This document shows positions 46,354 to 60,064 of a stretch of DNA of 64,000 bases, in pieces. The stretch covers positions 186,001 through 250,000 of the forward strand of contig JAXIVH010000041.1 of assembly GCA_036785325.1 (NCBI GenBank). Direction: 5' to 3'. Every line of letters begins with the position of its first letter. The first letter of the stretch is position 1. Made by a program: the position numbers and the translations under genes. The notes beneath the pieces were generated by a model. The model did no database searches. It saw nothing but the letters and a program-made list of their open reading frames with translations, and had not been told where the DNA came from. The stretch is from Urophycis tenuis (taxonomy: Eukaryota; Chordata; Actinopteri; Gadiformes; Phycidae).

Positions 46354-48261
46354 CAGAACACACATGAATCAGCTTATTATTTCGACGACCCATGGGCAAA
46401 TATAGTCATGCCATACGTCGTTGGAAAGCTTAGATTTCCCCGTTTAAAATGAGCCAATCTCCGAGCAATTTGGTTGCTCACAGACAAATCTGCGTCAGGT
46501 TGACTGAAGTCTACACAGCAGCTAAAGACATACCTTCAACGTTTCAATTAACATCAATCTTTCCTTACAGAACACAAATTAATTAGCTTAGTATTTCAAC
46601 GACCCTTTAGTGAATATAGTCTTGCCATACGCCGTTGGGAAGCTTAGATTTCCCCGCTTAAAATGAGCCCATCCGCGAGCAGTCTGGTTGATCACAGACT
46701 AAACTGCGTCAGGTTGACTGAAGTCTACCCAGCAGCTAAAAACATACCTTCAACGTTTCAATTAACATCAATCTTTCCTTACAGAACACAAATTAATTAG
46801 CTTAGTATTTCAACGACCCATGAGTCAATATAGTCTTGCCATACGCCGTTGGAAAGCTTAGATTTCCCCGCTTAAAATGAGCCCATCCGCGAGCAGTCTG
46901 GTTGATCACAGACTAAACTGCGTCAGGTTGAATGAAGTCTACCCAGCAGCTAAAAACATACCTTTAACGTTTCAATTAACATCAATCTTTCCTTTCAGGA
47001 CACAAATTAATTAGCTTAGTATTTCAACGGCCCTTTGGTGAATATAGTCTTGCCATACGCCGTTGGAAAGCTTAGATTTCCCCGCTTATAATGAGCCCAT
47101 CCCTGAGCAATTTGGTTGCTCACAGACAAATCTGCGTCAGGTTGACTGAAGTCTACACAGCAGCTAAAGACATACCTTCAACGTTTCAATTAACATCAAT
47201 CTTTCCTTACAGAACACAAATTAATTAGCTTAGTATTTAAACGACCCATGAGTCAATATAGTCTTGCCATACACCGTTGGAAAGCTTAGATTTCCCCGCT
47301 TAAAATGAGCCCATCCGCGAGCAGTCTGGTTGATCACAGACTAAACTGCGTCAGGTTGACTGAAGTCTACCCAGCAGCTAAAAACATACCTTCAACGTTT
47401 CAATTAACATCAATCTTTCCTTACAGAACACAAATTAATTAGCTTAGTATTTCAACGACCCATGAGTCGATATAGTCTTGCCATACGCCGTTGGAAAGCT
47501 TAGATTTCCCCACTTAAAATGAGCCCATCCGCGAGCAGTCTGGTTGATCACAGACTAAACTGCGTCAGGTTGACTGAAGTCTACCCAGCAGCTAAAAACA
47601 TACCTTCAACGTTTCAATTAACATCAATCTTTCCTTACAGAACACAAATTAATTAGCTTAGTATTTCAACGACCCTTTGGTGAATATAGTCTTGCCATAC
47701 GCCGTTGGAAAGCTTAGATTTCCCCGCTTATAATGAGCCCATCCCCGAGCAATTTGGTTGCTCACAGACTAAACTGCGTCAGGTTGACTGAAGTCTACCA
47801 AGCAGCTAAAAACATACCTTCAACGTTTCAATTAACATCAATCTTTCCTTACAGAACACAAATTAATTAGCTTAGTATTTCAACGACCCATGAGTCAATA
47901 TAGTCTAGCCATACGCCGTTGGAAAGCTTAGATTTCCCTGCTTAAAATGAGCCCATCCGCGAGCAGTCTGCTTGCTCACAGACAAAACTGCGTCAGGTTG
48001 ACTGAAGTCTACCCAGCAGCTAAAAACATACCTTCAACGTTTCAATTAAGATCAATCTTTCAATAAAGAACAGAAATTAATTAGCTTAGTATTTCAACGA
48101 CCCATGACTCAATATAGTCTTGCCATACGCCGTTGGGAACCTTAGATTTCCCCGCTTAAAATGAGCCCATCCGCGAGCAGTCTGGTTGCTCACAGACTAA
48201 ACTGCGTCAGGTTGAATGAAGTCTACCCAGCAGCTAAAAACATACCTTCAACTTTTCAATT
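46354..48261 (+). repeat. 214-bp satellite, duplicate of array 5
   Basis: Nine monomers, including the CTTTCAGGACAC variant near 46,990. Confidence 0.93.
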
Positions 48262-48501
48262 CACGCGTTTTTTTTGTAATACGTGTAGCTATGATAAAGG
48301 ACACATGTTTTGGCCTGTTTTATTATTCATAGTTGGCTTAACAGTAATAGAATATTATTATATGCTATAAGTGACCAGACGTCCGAGATCAAAACTGGGA
48401 GCATAATCCCCGAGAAGGGGGAAAAAAAGGGTCAGCTATGTTTAAGTATATATATATATGTGTGTGTATATATAAGTGTGTGTGTGTGTGTATATATGCG
48501 C

Positions 48502-48554
<53 letters not shown>

Positions 48555-49256
48555 AATCACTTACTTGGAACGGCATGATCCCACATCGCTGTGAAGGGAC
48601 GGCGTTAACCAGGTGGGCGTGCAACCCCTCGAGAGAGTTGCTGCCTCACCGGCACTTGTACTTGTTCAGCCGGATGCAGTTCTTCACAACCACCTTCACA
48701 GAGACATACAGCTGTATGCCAGGGGGGTCATGTAACACACAACCTATTGCAAGGTCCTCATTTATGCTGGTGTCATTTTGAAATGTTACCATATACAAGT
48801 TTGAATGGTTTTGACACACGATGACTGCAGAGACAGCTGCAGGATGGCCCACGAAGCAGGACGGAGGGGGCCTGTGGCTGTGCGGGGAGGACCAGCGGTA
48901 TGGGTGCTGCCGACACAGGGGGCGGGCGGGCCACAGGCTGACGCAGCAGGAGGCCTCGGCTGGAGGCGGGTGGGCGCAGGAGGCTTCGGCCGGGTGGAGG
49001 ACGACAACGCAGTGGGCTGAACGGGCCGGTTGGTGGGAGTCACAGGCTCTGGCTCATCAACAAATAACCTGGAAATATAAAATACACACGTGATCAGTAT
49101 TGATATTGATATCTTTTATAAGAACACTGTTCATACCGTTTACACTTTTTATACAACTGTTTATACAATGTCCATACTGTTTATTTATTAATGTTTATCA
49201 CTGAAAAATAAAGGTGACTTGGTATGACTTGTGTGCTATTTTCTTTCCACAGCCAA
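48262..49256. repeat. 1-kb insert, duplicate of copy 5
   Basis: No difference from copy 5 noticed, including TG-tract length. Confidence 0.9.
48565..49068 (-). pseudogene. Captured exon-like block, duplicate of copy 5
   Basis: Stop-bearing allele, as in copy 5. Confidence 0.6.
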
Positions 49257-50522
49257 CAGAACACACATGAATCAGCTTATTATTTCGACGACCCATGGGC
49301 AAATATAGTCATGCCATACGTCGTTGGAAAGCTTAGATTTCCCTGTTTAAAATGAGCCCATCTCCGAGCAATTTGGTTGCTCACAGACAAATCTGCGTGA
49401 GGTTGACTGAAGTCTACACAGCAGCTAAAGACATACCTTCAACGTTTCAATTAACATCAATCTTTCCTTACAGAACACAAATTAATTAGCTTAGTATTTC
49501 AACGACCCTTTAGTGAATATAGTCTTGCCATACGCCGTTGGAAAGCTTAGATTTCCCCGCTTAAAATGAGCCCATCCGCGAGCAGTCTGGTTGATCACAG
49601 ACTAAACTGCGTCAGGTTGACTGAAGTCTACCCAGCAGCTAAAAACATACCTTCAACGTTTCAATTAACATCAATCTTTCCTTAAAGAACACAAATTAAT
49701 TAGCTTAGTATTTCAACGACCCATGAGTCAATATAGTCTTGCCATACGCCGTTAGAAAGCTTAGATTTCCCCGCTTAAAATGAGCCCATCCGCGAGCAGT
49801 CTGGTTGATCACAGACTAAACTGCGTCAGGTTGAATGAAGTCTACCCAGCAGCTAAAAACATACCTTTAACGTTTCAATTAACATCAATCTTTCCTTACA
49901 GAACACAAATTAATTAGCTTAGTATTTCAAAGGCCCTTTGGTGTATATAGTCTTGCCATACGCCGTTGAAAAGCTTAGATTTCCCCGCTTATAATGAGCC
50001 CATCCCCAAGCAATTTGGTTGCTCAGAGACAAAACTGTGTCAGGTTGACTGAAGTCTACCCAGCAGCTAAAAACATACCTTCAACATTTCAATTAACATC
50101 AATCTTTCCTTACAGAACACAAATTAATTAGCTTAGTATTTCAACGACCCATGAGTCAATATAGTCTAGCCATACGCCGTTGGAAAGCTTAGATTTCCCT
50201 GCTTAAAATGAGCCCATCCGCGAGCAGTCTGCTTGCTCACAGACAAAACTGCGTCAGGTTGACTGAAGTCTACCCAGCAGCTAAAAACATACCTTCAACG
50301 TTTCAATTAAGATCAATCTTTCAATAAAGAACACAAATTAATTAGCTTAGTATTTCAACGACCCATGAGTCAATATAGTCTAGCCATACGCCGTTGGGAA
50401 CCTTAGATTTCCCCGCTTAAAATGAGCCCATCCGCGAGCAATTTGGTTGCTCACAGACTAAACTGCGTCAGGTTGAATGAAGTCTACCCAGCAGCTAAAA
50501 ACACACCTTCAACTTTTCAATT
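49257..50522 (+). repeat. 214-bp satellite, duplicate of array 6
   Basis: Six monomers, the same order of subtypes as array 6. Confidence 0.93.
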
Positions 50523-50762
50523 CACACGTTTTTTTTGTAATACGTGTAGCTATGATAAAGGACACATGTTTTGGCCTGTTTTATTATTCATAGTTGGCTT
50601 AACAGTAATAGAATATTATTATATGCTATAAGTGACCAGACGTCCGAGATCAAAACTGGGAGCATAATCCCCGAGAAGGGGGAAAAAAAGGGTCAGCTAT
50701 GTTTAAGTATATATATATATGTGTGTGTATATATAAGTGTGTGTGTGTGTGTATATATGCGC

Positions 50763-50811
<49 letters not shown>

Positions 50812-51513
50812 AATCACTTACTTGGAACGGCATGATCCCACATCGCTGTGAAGGGACGGCGTTAACCAGGTGGGCGTGCAACCCCTCGAGAGAGTTGCTG
50901 CCTCACCGGCACTTGTACTTGTTCAGCCGGATGCAGTTCTTCACAACCACCTTCACAGAGACATACAGCTGTATGCCAGGGGGGTCATGTAACACACAAC
51001 CTATTGCAAGGTCCTCATTTATGCTGGTGTCATTTTGAAATGTTACCATATACAAGTTTGAATGGTTTTGACACACGATGACTGCAGAGACAGCTGCAGG
51101 ATGGCCCACGAAGCAGGACGGAGGGGGCCTGTGGCTGTGCGGGGAGGACCAGCGGTATGGGTGCTGCCGACACAGGGGGCGGGCGGGCCACAGGCTGACG
51201 CAGCAGGAGGCCTCGGCTGGAGGCGGGTGGGCGCAGGAGGCTTCGGCCGGGTGGAGGACGACAACGCAGTGGGCTGAACGGGCCGGTTGGTGGGAGTCAC
51301 AGGCTCTGGCTCATCAACAAATAACCTGGAAATATAAAATACACACGTGATCAGTATTGATATTGATATCTTTTATAAGAACACTGTTCATACCGTTTAC
51401 ACTTTTTATACAACTGTTTATACAATGTCCATACTGTTTATTTATTAATGTTTATCACTGAAAAATAAAGGTGACTTGGTATGACTTGTGTGCTATTTTC
51501 TTTCCACAGCCAA
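50523..51513. repeat. 1-kb insert, duplicate of copy 6
   Basis: Keeps the CACACG start and the AAAACACACC change in the flanking monomer. Confidence 0.9.
50822..51325 (-). pseudogene. Captured exon-like block, duplicate of copy 6
   Basis: Stop-bearing allele, as in copy 6. Confidence 0.6.
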
Positions 51514-51923
51514 CAGAACACACATGAATCAGCTTATTATTTCGACGACCCATGGGCAAATATAGTCATGCCATACGTCGTTGGGAAGCTTAGATTTCCC
51601 CGTTTAAAATGAGCCCATCTCCGAGCAATTTGGTTGCTCACAGACAAATCTGCGTCAGGTTGACTGAAGTCTACACAGCAGCTAAAGACATACCTTCAAC
51701 GTTTCAATTAACATCAATCTTTCCTTACAGAACACAAATGAATTAGCTTAGTATTTCAACGACCCTTTAGTGAATATAGTCTTGCCATACGCCGTTGGAA
51801 AGCTTAGATTTCCCCGCTTAAAATGAGCCCATCCGCGAGCAGTCTGGTTGATCACAGACTAAACTGCGTCAGGTTGACTGAAGTCTACCCAGCAGCTAAA
51901 AACATACCTTCAACTTTTCAATT
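51514..51923 (+). repeat. 214-bp satellite, duplicate of array 7
   Basis: Two monomers, including the ACAAATGAATTAGC change near 51,734. Confidence 0.93.
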
Positions 51924-52171
51924 CACGCGTTTTTTTTGTAATACGTGTAGCTATGATAAAGGACACATGTTTTGGCCTGTTTTATTATTCATAGTTGGCT
52001 TAACAGTAATAGAATATTATTATATGCTATAAGTGACCAGACGTCCGAGATCAAAACTGGGAGCATAATCCCCGAGAAGGGGGAAAAAAAGGGTCAGCTA
52101 TGTTTAAGTATATATATATATGTGTGTGTATATATGCGAGTGTGTGTGTGTGTGTGTATATATGCGCGCGC

Positions 52172-52218
<47 letters not shown>

Positions 52219-52919
52219 AATCACTTACTTGGAACGGCATGATCCCATATCGCTGTGAAGGGATGGCGTTAACCAGGTGGGCGTGCAACCCCTCGAGAGA
52301 GTTGCTGCCTCGCCGGCACTTGTACTTGTTCAGCCGGATGCAGTTCTTCACAACCACCTTCACAGAGACATACAGCTGTATGCCAGGGGGGTCCTGTAAC
52401 ACACAACCTATTGCAAGGTCCTCAATAATGCTGGTGTCATTTTGAAATGTTACCATATACAAGTTTGAATGGTTTTGACACACGATGACTGCAGAGACAG
52501 CTGCAGGATGGCCCACGAAGCAGGACGGAGGGGGCCTGTGGCTGTGCGGGGAGGACCAGCGGTATGGGTGCTGCCGACACAGGGGGCGGGCGGGCCACAG
52601 GCTGACGCAGCAGGAGGCCTCGGCTGGAGGCGGGTGGGCGCAGGAGGCTTCGGCCGGGTGGAGGACGACAACGCAGTGGGCTGAACGGGCCGGTTGGTGG
52701 GAGTCACAGGCTCTGGCTCATCAACAAATAACCTGGAAATATAAAATACACACGTGATCAGTATTGATATTGATATCTTTTATAAGAACACTGTTCATAC
52801 CGTTTACACTTTTTATACAACTGTTTATACAATGTCCATACTGTTTATTTATTAATGTTTATCACTGAAAAATAAAGGTGACTTGGTATGACTTGTGTGC
52901 TATTTTCTTTCCACAGCCA
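51924..52919. repeat. 1-kb insert, duplicate of copy 7
   Basis: Shares the private TCAATAATG change and the TG-tract layout of copy 7. Confidence 0.9.
52229..52732 (-). pseudogene. Captured exon-like block, duplicate of copy 7
   Basis: CGA kept; N-to-I change in DTSIIEDL, as in copy 7. Confidence 0.6.
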
Positions 52920-53323
52920 ACAGAACACACATGAATCAGCTTATTATTTCGACGACCCATGGGCAAATATAGTCATGCCATACGTCGTTGGGAAGCTTAG
53001 ATTTCCCCGTTTAAAATGAGCCCATCTCCGAGCAATTTGGTTGCTCACAGACAAATCTGCGTCAGGTTGACTGAAGTCTACACAGCAGCTAAAGACATAC
53101 CTTCAACGTTTCAATTAACATCAATCTTTCCTTACAGAACACAAATTAATTAGCTTAGTATTTCAACGACCCTTTAGTGAATATAGTCTTGCCATACGCC
53201 GTTGGAAAGCTTAGATTGCCACGATTAAAAGGAGATCATCCACGAGTCATATGCTTGCTCACAGACAAAACGGCGATAGTTTGAATGAAGTCTACCCAGC
53301 AGCTAAAAACATAGCTTCAACGT
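52920..53323 (+). repeat. 214-bp satellite, duplicate of array 8
   Basis: Same decaying right edge as array 8. Confidence 0.9.
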
Positions 53324-54003
53324 CAACGGAATCGTTTCTCTTTCTACGAAATCGATACAGCTAAATACATACCTTAACGAAAAGTCGAATTATTAACTCG
53401 CAAAGGATGAAGATCATCAAATTCACCTTAGTCGAATCCTCCGTTGGCAGTGGACAGCAATGACCGTGACTACGTATGAGTCGTAAAAACATCAGGTGAC
53501 GTATTCCGATCCTCGCTCAGCGATTGGTCCGTTGAGCGACGAGCTCTGCTCAGCATCGCTCCGCCATTGGCCGATCGCTGCTCAACTCTGCTCAGCTTTG
53601 GTCAACCATTGGTCGGTTAGCGTGAGCTTAGGGACTTGGCGGAGAGTTTGCCTGAAGAAGGCGAACGACCCCCCCCCCCCCCCCCCCAAGTCCCTATTGC
53701 GCAACCCTGGGATCGACCAAAAAGGATCGGGGAGGATCAAAAGGGATGGCTCCATCTGGTGGCCACCGGTGGGAGGTTTTATTTCCAGAAATTTCCAAAA
53801 ATGTCATTGTGAGGGACCGACTTGATCACCCCACGTATTGGGATGTGGACTCTCTGGCCTGGACCGTGTAGACAAACACGAGGGGTGGCAATGCCGTTGA
53901 AAAGTAGTGGGGCTTTATTGTCTTCACCACAACTTGCAAAATAACAAAACAAACATAAATCCAAAATCCTAAATAATACTAAATGGCAAAACTAGCCATT
54001 TTA
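53324..54003. other. Low-copy block, duplicate
   Basis: Copy of 36,426-37,105, including the three ATTGG motifs (53,523, 53,566 and 53,608) and the C19 hairpin (53,629-53,696). No gene is called. Confidence 0.6.
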
Positions 54004-54253
54004 TGGTCAGGGTTTGGGCTTAAGGGTGGGGTTGGGGAACCAAATTAGGCTTAGATAGAGGGGTTAGGGTTAGGGCCACAAATTGGGCTAGGCTTAAGAA
54101 TTAGGTTTAGGATTAGGGGCCAAAATTGGGTTAGGTTTAGGTATAGGGGCAAAATTGGGTTAGGTTTAGGGATGATTAGAGACCAAATTGGGTTTAGTTT
54201 TAGGGCTAGGGCCAAATTGGGTTAGGGTTAGGGCTGGGGAACAAATTGGGTTA

Positions 54254-54292
<39 letters not shown>

Positions 54293-54378
54293 GGGTTAGG
54301 GTTAGGGGTTAGGGTTAGGGTTAGGGGTTAGGGGTTAGGGTTAGGGTTAGGGTTAGGGGTTAGGGTTAGGGTTAGGTT
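54004..54378 (+). repeat. Degenerate-to-canonical telomeric gradient, duplicate
   Basis: Copy of 37,106-37,480; the near-canonical part is at 54,250-54,378. Confidence 0.9.
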
Positions 54379-55675
54379 CATTTTAAGTTATCTCGATGAT
54401 CCCCCCCACCTCATCCAACGACTGGGTAGTTGAATGGGGGATCAAAGGCAGTTGCGCACGCCAATATCTAGTCTTCCGCAGCTCTCTTTTCCCATATTAC
54501 TAAGAATGAAGTAAAATGAAATGGTTATCTGTCTTGTTGTGATATAACCGCTGATTTGAAGATATAGACTTGATGGTTTTCTTTGTAACCAAGAATGGAG
54601 TAAATGGGATGGTTGTTTGTCTTTTTGTGATATAACCGCTGATTTTGGAATATGGACTTGTTTTTCTTTTCCCAAAGGTTTTCTTTGTTCCAAGATGAAG
54701 GTCAATCTGGTTTGATTGAAAATACTTCAATGCATTGGTATATTTATTTATTTGAATAAAGAGGAGTCACAGCTGGAGTGAGACTTTTCTTTTCCATTTC
54801 TATTTTAGTATAAACGTGCTATCGAAATATTAGGACACGTCATCAGTAGTGGACCCTGGGATCATAGGGTGTTTCTGGCCATTGTCACTATACACCCTCA
54901 CCCAAGGGAGGCCCCCCCGAGAGTGATCAATTCTCAAGGTGTGTCGGTTCCGAAATGGAATTGGTATTGGGTTTAAACAATTTTGCAATTTCCCAGCTTG
55001 GGATTAATAAAGTATTTTCTATTCTATTCTATTCCAAACTTTTTTAGGAGTGCTCATTTGTCGAGGTAACCTCGAGGTAAGTAAAGGTAAGTAAAACACT
55101 TTTTAGGATACATTGTTTTAGTTATGGAGAACAAGAAGGGGGGCACATACTTACCTCCTGACCAGCACAAACCAGTTGTTAACACCGCTAGGTAGCCCTG
55201 GTTTGGCCAATCAGGGTCGGAGCTTGGTTCTTGTCCTCTGTTGGGTCCAGATGAACTAATAGGAAAACGGGGGTACGAAGGACCGAGGCCAGCCGTGACA
55301 AAACACTGCCTCCACGGTCCCCCAATGCAGCTGTCTTCAGCGATGGGTGTCCAGACCTAGGAAAGACCAAGACCAGCCCCGTCCAGCGGTGCCTTCCCAG
55401 TCGGTCCCAGGGTAGGAAAGGCCAAGGCCAGCCGCGAATAAGCACTGCCTCCCTGGCCCCTCCAGGACCCCATGCCGAACAGCCTGTTAAAAACAATTCC
55501 TGTGCCCCATACACCGCGCGACTACAGAGATTGTGTAGGAAGTTGACCTTAGAGAAGACTCAATGGCTTACTTTCCTCACCCAAAACAACAATTTCTTGG
55601 GGTAGTCTATTCTCGCCGTAGGTACTTCGGTAATGGTTTTTTTTGCGCGCAAAGTTTTCCGGTTGAAATGCATAA
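54374..55675 (+). repeat. Diverged composite unit flank, duplicate
   Basis: Copy of 37,476-38,777, with the retroposon tail at 54,979-55,035 and its AAAC flanks. Confidence 0.88.
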
Positions 55676-58600
55676 TGGGGAATTGGCTTGTTCCTCCAAT
55701 ACGCCAAGTGTAGGTTAGGGTTAGGTTTAGGGGTTAGGGTTAAGGTTAGGGCTGAGGTTAGGGTTAGGTTTAAGGTTAGGGTTGAGGTTAGGGTTGGGGT
55801 TATGGCTGAGGTTAAGGTTAGGGTTGAGGTTAGGGTTAGTGTTACGGATAAGGTTAGGGTTAAGTGTTAGGGCCAAGGTTAGGGTGAATGTCAGGGCTAA
55901 GGTTGGGGCCAAGGTTAGGGTTGAGATAGGGTTAGGGGTTAGGGGGTTAGGGGTTAGGTTTAGGGATTAGGGTCTGGGTTAGGGTTAGGGCCAAGGTCAG
56001 GGTTGAGGTTAGGGTTAAGGTTAGGGTTAGGGCTAGGGCTTAGGGTTAGGGTTAAGGTTAGGGTTAGGGCTAAGGTTAGGGTTGGGGCTAAGGCTAGGTT
56101 TAAGGTTAGGGTTAGGGTTGGGGCTAAGGTTAGGGCTAAGGTTAGGGTCAAGGTAAGGGTTAATGTCAGGGCTAAGGTTGGGGCCAAGGTTAGGGTTGAG
56201 TTAGGGTTAGGGCTAAGGTTAGGTCTATGGTTAGGGTTGGGTTAGGGTTAAGGCCAAGATAAGGGTTAGTGTCCGGGCTAAGGTTGGTGTCAAGGTTAAC
56301 GTTGAGTTAGGGTTAGGGCTAAGGTTAGGCCTATGGTTAGGGTTGGGTTCGTTAGAGTTATCTCGATGACCCCCCCCACCTCATCCAACGACTCGGTAGT
56401 TGAATAGGGGATCAAAGGCAGTTGCACTCGCCAATATCTAGTCATCCGCAGCTCTCTTTTCCCATATTACCAAGAATGAAGTAAAACGAAATGGTTATCT
56501 GTCTTGTTGTGATATAACCGCTGATTTGGAGATATAGACTTGTTTTTCCTTTTCCCAAAGGTTTTCTTTGTTCCAAGATGAAGGTCAATCTAGTTTGATT
56601 GAAGGTACTTCCAATGCATTGGTATATTTACTTATTTGAATAAAGACGAGTCACAGCTGGACTGAGACTTTTCTTTTCCATTTCTATTTTAGTATAAACG
56701 TGCTATCGAAATATTAGGACACGTCATCAGTAGTGGACCCTGGGATCATAGGGTGTTTCTGGCCATTGTCACTATACACCCTCACCCAAGGGAGGCCCCC
56801 CCGAGAGTGATCAATTCTCAAGGTGTGTCGTTTCCGAAATGGAATTGGTATTGGGTTTAAGCTTTTTTAGGAGTGATCATTTGTTGAGGTAACGTCGAGG
56901 TAAGTAAAGGTAAGTAAAACACTTTTTAGGATACATTGTTTTGGTTATGGAGAGGAGGGGGCACATACTTACCCCCTGACCAGCACAAACCAGTTGTTAA
57001 CACCGCTAGGTAGCCCTGGTTTGGCCAATCAGGGCCGGAGCTTGGTTCTTGTCCTCTGTTGGGTCCAGATGAACTAGCAGAAAACTGGGGTCACGAAGGA
57101 CCGAGGCCAGCCGTGACAAAGCACTGCCTCCACGGTCCCCCAATGCAGCTATCCTCAGCGATGGGTGTCCAGACCTAGGAAAGACCAAGACCAGCCCCGA
57201 CCAGCAGTGCCTTCCCAGTCGGTCCCAGGGTAGGAAAGGCCAAGGCCAGCCGCGACTAAGCACTGCCTCCCTGGCCCCTCCAGGACCCCATGCCGAACAG
57301 CCTGTTAATAACAATTCCTGTGCCCCATACACCGCGCGACTACAGCGATTGTGTAGGAAGTTGACCTTAGAGAAGACTCAATGGCTTACTTTCCTCACCC
57401 AAAACAACAATTTCTTGGGGTAGTCTATTCTCGCCGTAGGTACTTCGGTAATGGGTTTTTTTGTGAAAAGTTTTCCGGATGAAATGCATGCTGGGTAATT
57501 GTCTTCTTCCTCCAATATGTCAAGTGTAGGTTAAGGTTAGGGTAGATTTAGGGGTAGAGTTAGCAGTTAACCTTAACGTTAGGTTTGAAGTAAATGGGAG
57601 GGGTTGCGGTTAGGGTTAAGGTTAGGGCTGAGGTTAGGGTTAGGTAAAAGGTTACGGTTTAGGGTTAAGGTTAGGGTTAAGGTTAGGGTTACGGTTAGGG
57701 CTAAGGTTAGGGCTAAGGTTAGAGTAAGGGTTAGGGTTAGCGTTACGGTTAGGGTAAGGTTAGGGTTAGGGTTAGAGGTTAGGGGTTAGGGGTTAGGGTT
57801 AAGATGAGGGCTGAGGTTAGGGTTAAGGTTAGGGCTGAGGTTAGGGTTAGGTTTAAGGTTAGGGATAAGGTTAGGGTTGGGGTTACGGCTGAGATTGGGG
57901 TTAAGGTTAGGGTTGAGGTTAGGGTTAGTGTTATGGATAAGGTTAGGTTAAGTGTTAGGGCCAAGGTTAGGGTTAAGGTTATGGTTAAGATTAGGGTTAG
58001 GGCTAGAATTAGGGTTAGGGCTAAGGTTAGGGTTAGGGTTATGGCTGAGGTTAGGGTTAAGGTTAGGTTTGAGGTTAGTGTTAAGGTTAGGGCCAAGGTT
58101 AGGGTTAGGGTTAAGGTTAGGGTTAGGGCTAAGGTTAGGGTTAGGGTTATGGCTGAGGCTAGGGTTATGGCTAAAGTTAGGGCAAAGGTTAGAGTTAGGG
58201 TTAGCGTTAGAGTTAGGGTAGGGTTAGTGTTGGAGGTTAGGGTAGGCTTAGGGTTAGAGTTAGAGTAGGGGTTAGGGTTAGAGTTAGAGTAGGGGTTAGG
58301 GTTAGTGTTAAGGCTAAGGTTAGGGGTTGAGGTTAGTGTTAAGATTAGGGCCAAGGTAAGGGTTAGTGTTAGGGTTGAGTTAGGGTTAGGGCTAAGGTTA
58401 GGCCTATGGTTAGGGTTGGGGTTGAGGTTATCCCTAGGGTTAGAGTTAGAGCTAGAGATTGAGGAAGGTAGAGTCAAGGTGAGACAGTCTGTACGGACTG
58501 AACTCACCCCCGCCGGATCGGGCTAGTACACTCTATCTCCCCCAACTCCCTCATTTCCATGAGGGAAGACAGGGGAGAAGAGATGGGAGGAGTATATATA

Positions 58601-59214
58601 TTTAATATATATTTTTTTAGTAAATAAATACATCGAGAGACTCACCGCTGGAGTGGGTTTTAATCTTTGTATTCAAAGTTGTTCCTCCTCTTTTGATTCC
58701 TCGCTGGTGGTGCGTCGTCTCCACCTAGTGGTCGTTTTGTGAAGAAGAGTTATAGAAATAGAAATAGAAATACTCTATTGTTCCCAGGTTGGGAAATTGC
58801 ATTAATAGGTAAGTAATAATAATAATAATAGGTAATTGCAATAGTTGGTAAGGTAATCTATATTTCATTTATTTATTTATATTTGTATATTTATTTAGTC
58901 TATTTATTTATTCATTTTTGTTTATTTATTTATTTAGATAAAGAGGATCACAGCTGGAGTGAGTTTTTAGTCTTTGTGTTAAAGGCTGGTTGCCTTCTTT
59001 TGATTCTTCAGTGGTGGTCCATCGCCTCCATCTAGTGGTCGTTTTGTGAATAACAGTTGGTAAGGTAATATAAATGGGTTGTGTAGAGAGCCCGTTCTTT
59101 CGATGGCCCTGGCTCGGTTAGGTTCGTTAGAGTTATCTCGATGACCCCCCCCCCACCTCATCCAACGACTCGGTTGTTGAATAGGGGATCAAAGGCAGTT
59201 GCACTCGCCAATAT
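55676..59214 (+). repeat. Composite units, duplicate of 38,778-42,316
   Basis: Diverged tract (55,676-56,345), shortened flank (56,346-57,494) and truncated unit (57,495-59,214), ending in the same CCAATATC/AAGCTTAG satellite junction. Confidence 0.9.
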
Positions 59215-59767
59215 CAAGCTTAGATTTCCCCGCTTATAATGAGCCCATCCCCAAGCAATTTGGTTGCTCAGAGACAAAACTGTGTCAGGTTGACTGAAGT
59301 CTACCCAGCAGCTAAAAACATACCTTCAACGTTTCAATTAACATCAATCTTTCCTTACAGATCACAAATTAATTAGCTTAGTATTTCAACGACCAATGAG
59401 TCAATATAGTCTTGCCATACGCCGTTGGAAAGCTTAGATTTCCCCGCTTAAAATGAGCCCATCCGCGAGCAGTCTGCTTGCTCACAGACAAAACTGCGTC
59501 AGGTTGACTGAAGTCTACCCAGCAGCTAAAAACATACCTTCAACGTTTCAATTAAGATCAATCTTTCAATAAAGAACAGAAATTAATTAGCTTAGTATTT
59601 CAACGACCTATGACTCAATATAGTCTTGCCATACGCCGTTGGGAACCTTAGATTTCCCCGCTTAAAATGAGCCCATCCCCGAGCAATTTGGTTGCTCACA
59701 GACAAAACTGCGTCAGGTTGACTGAAGTCTACCCAGCAGCTAAAAACATACCTTCAACTTTTCAATG
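59215..59767 (+). repeat. 214-bp satellite, duplicate of 42,317-42,869
   Basis: Starts at the HindIII site and carries the same GACCTATGACTC change. Confidence 0.93.
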
Positions 59768-60005
59768 CACGCGTTTTTTTTGTAACACGTGTAGCTATGA
59801 TAAAGGACACATGTTTTGGCCTGTTTTATTATTCATAGTTGGCTTAACAGTAATAGAATATTATTATATGCTATAAGTGACCAGACGTCCGAGATCAAAA
59901 CTGGGAGCATAATCCCCGAGAAGGGGGAAAAAAAGGGTCAGCTATGTTTAAGTATATATATATATATGTGTGTGTATATATGCGTGTGTGTGTGTGTATA
60001 TATGC

Positions 60006-60064
<59 letters not shown>
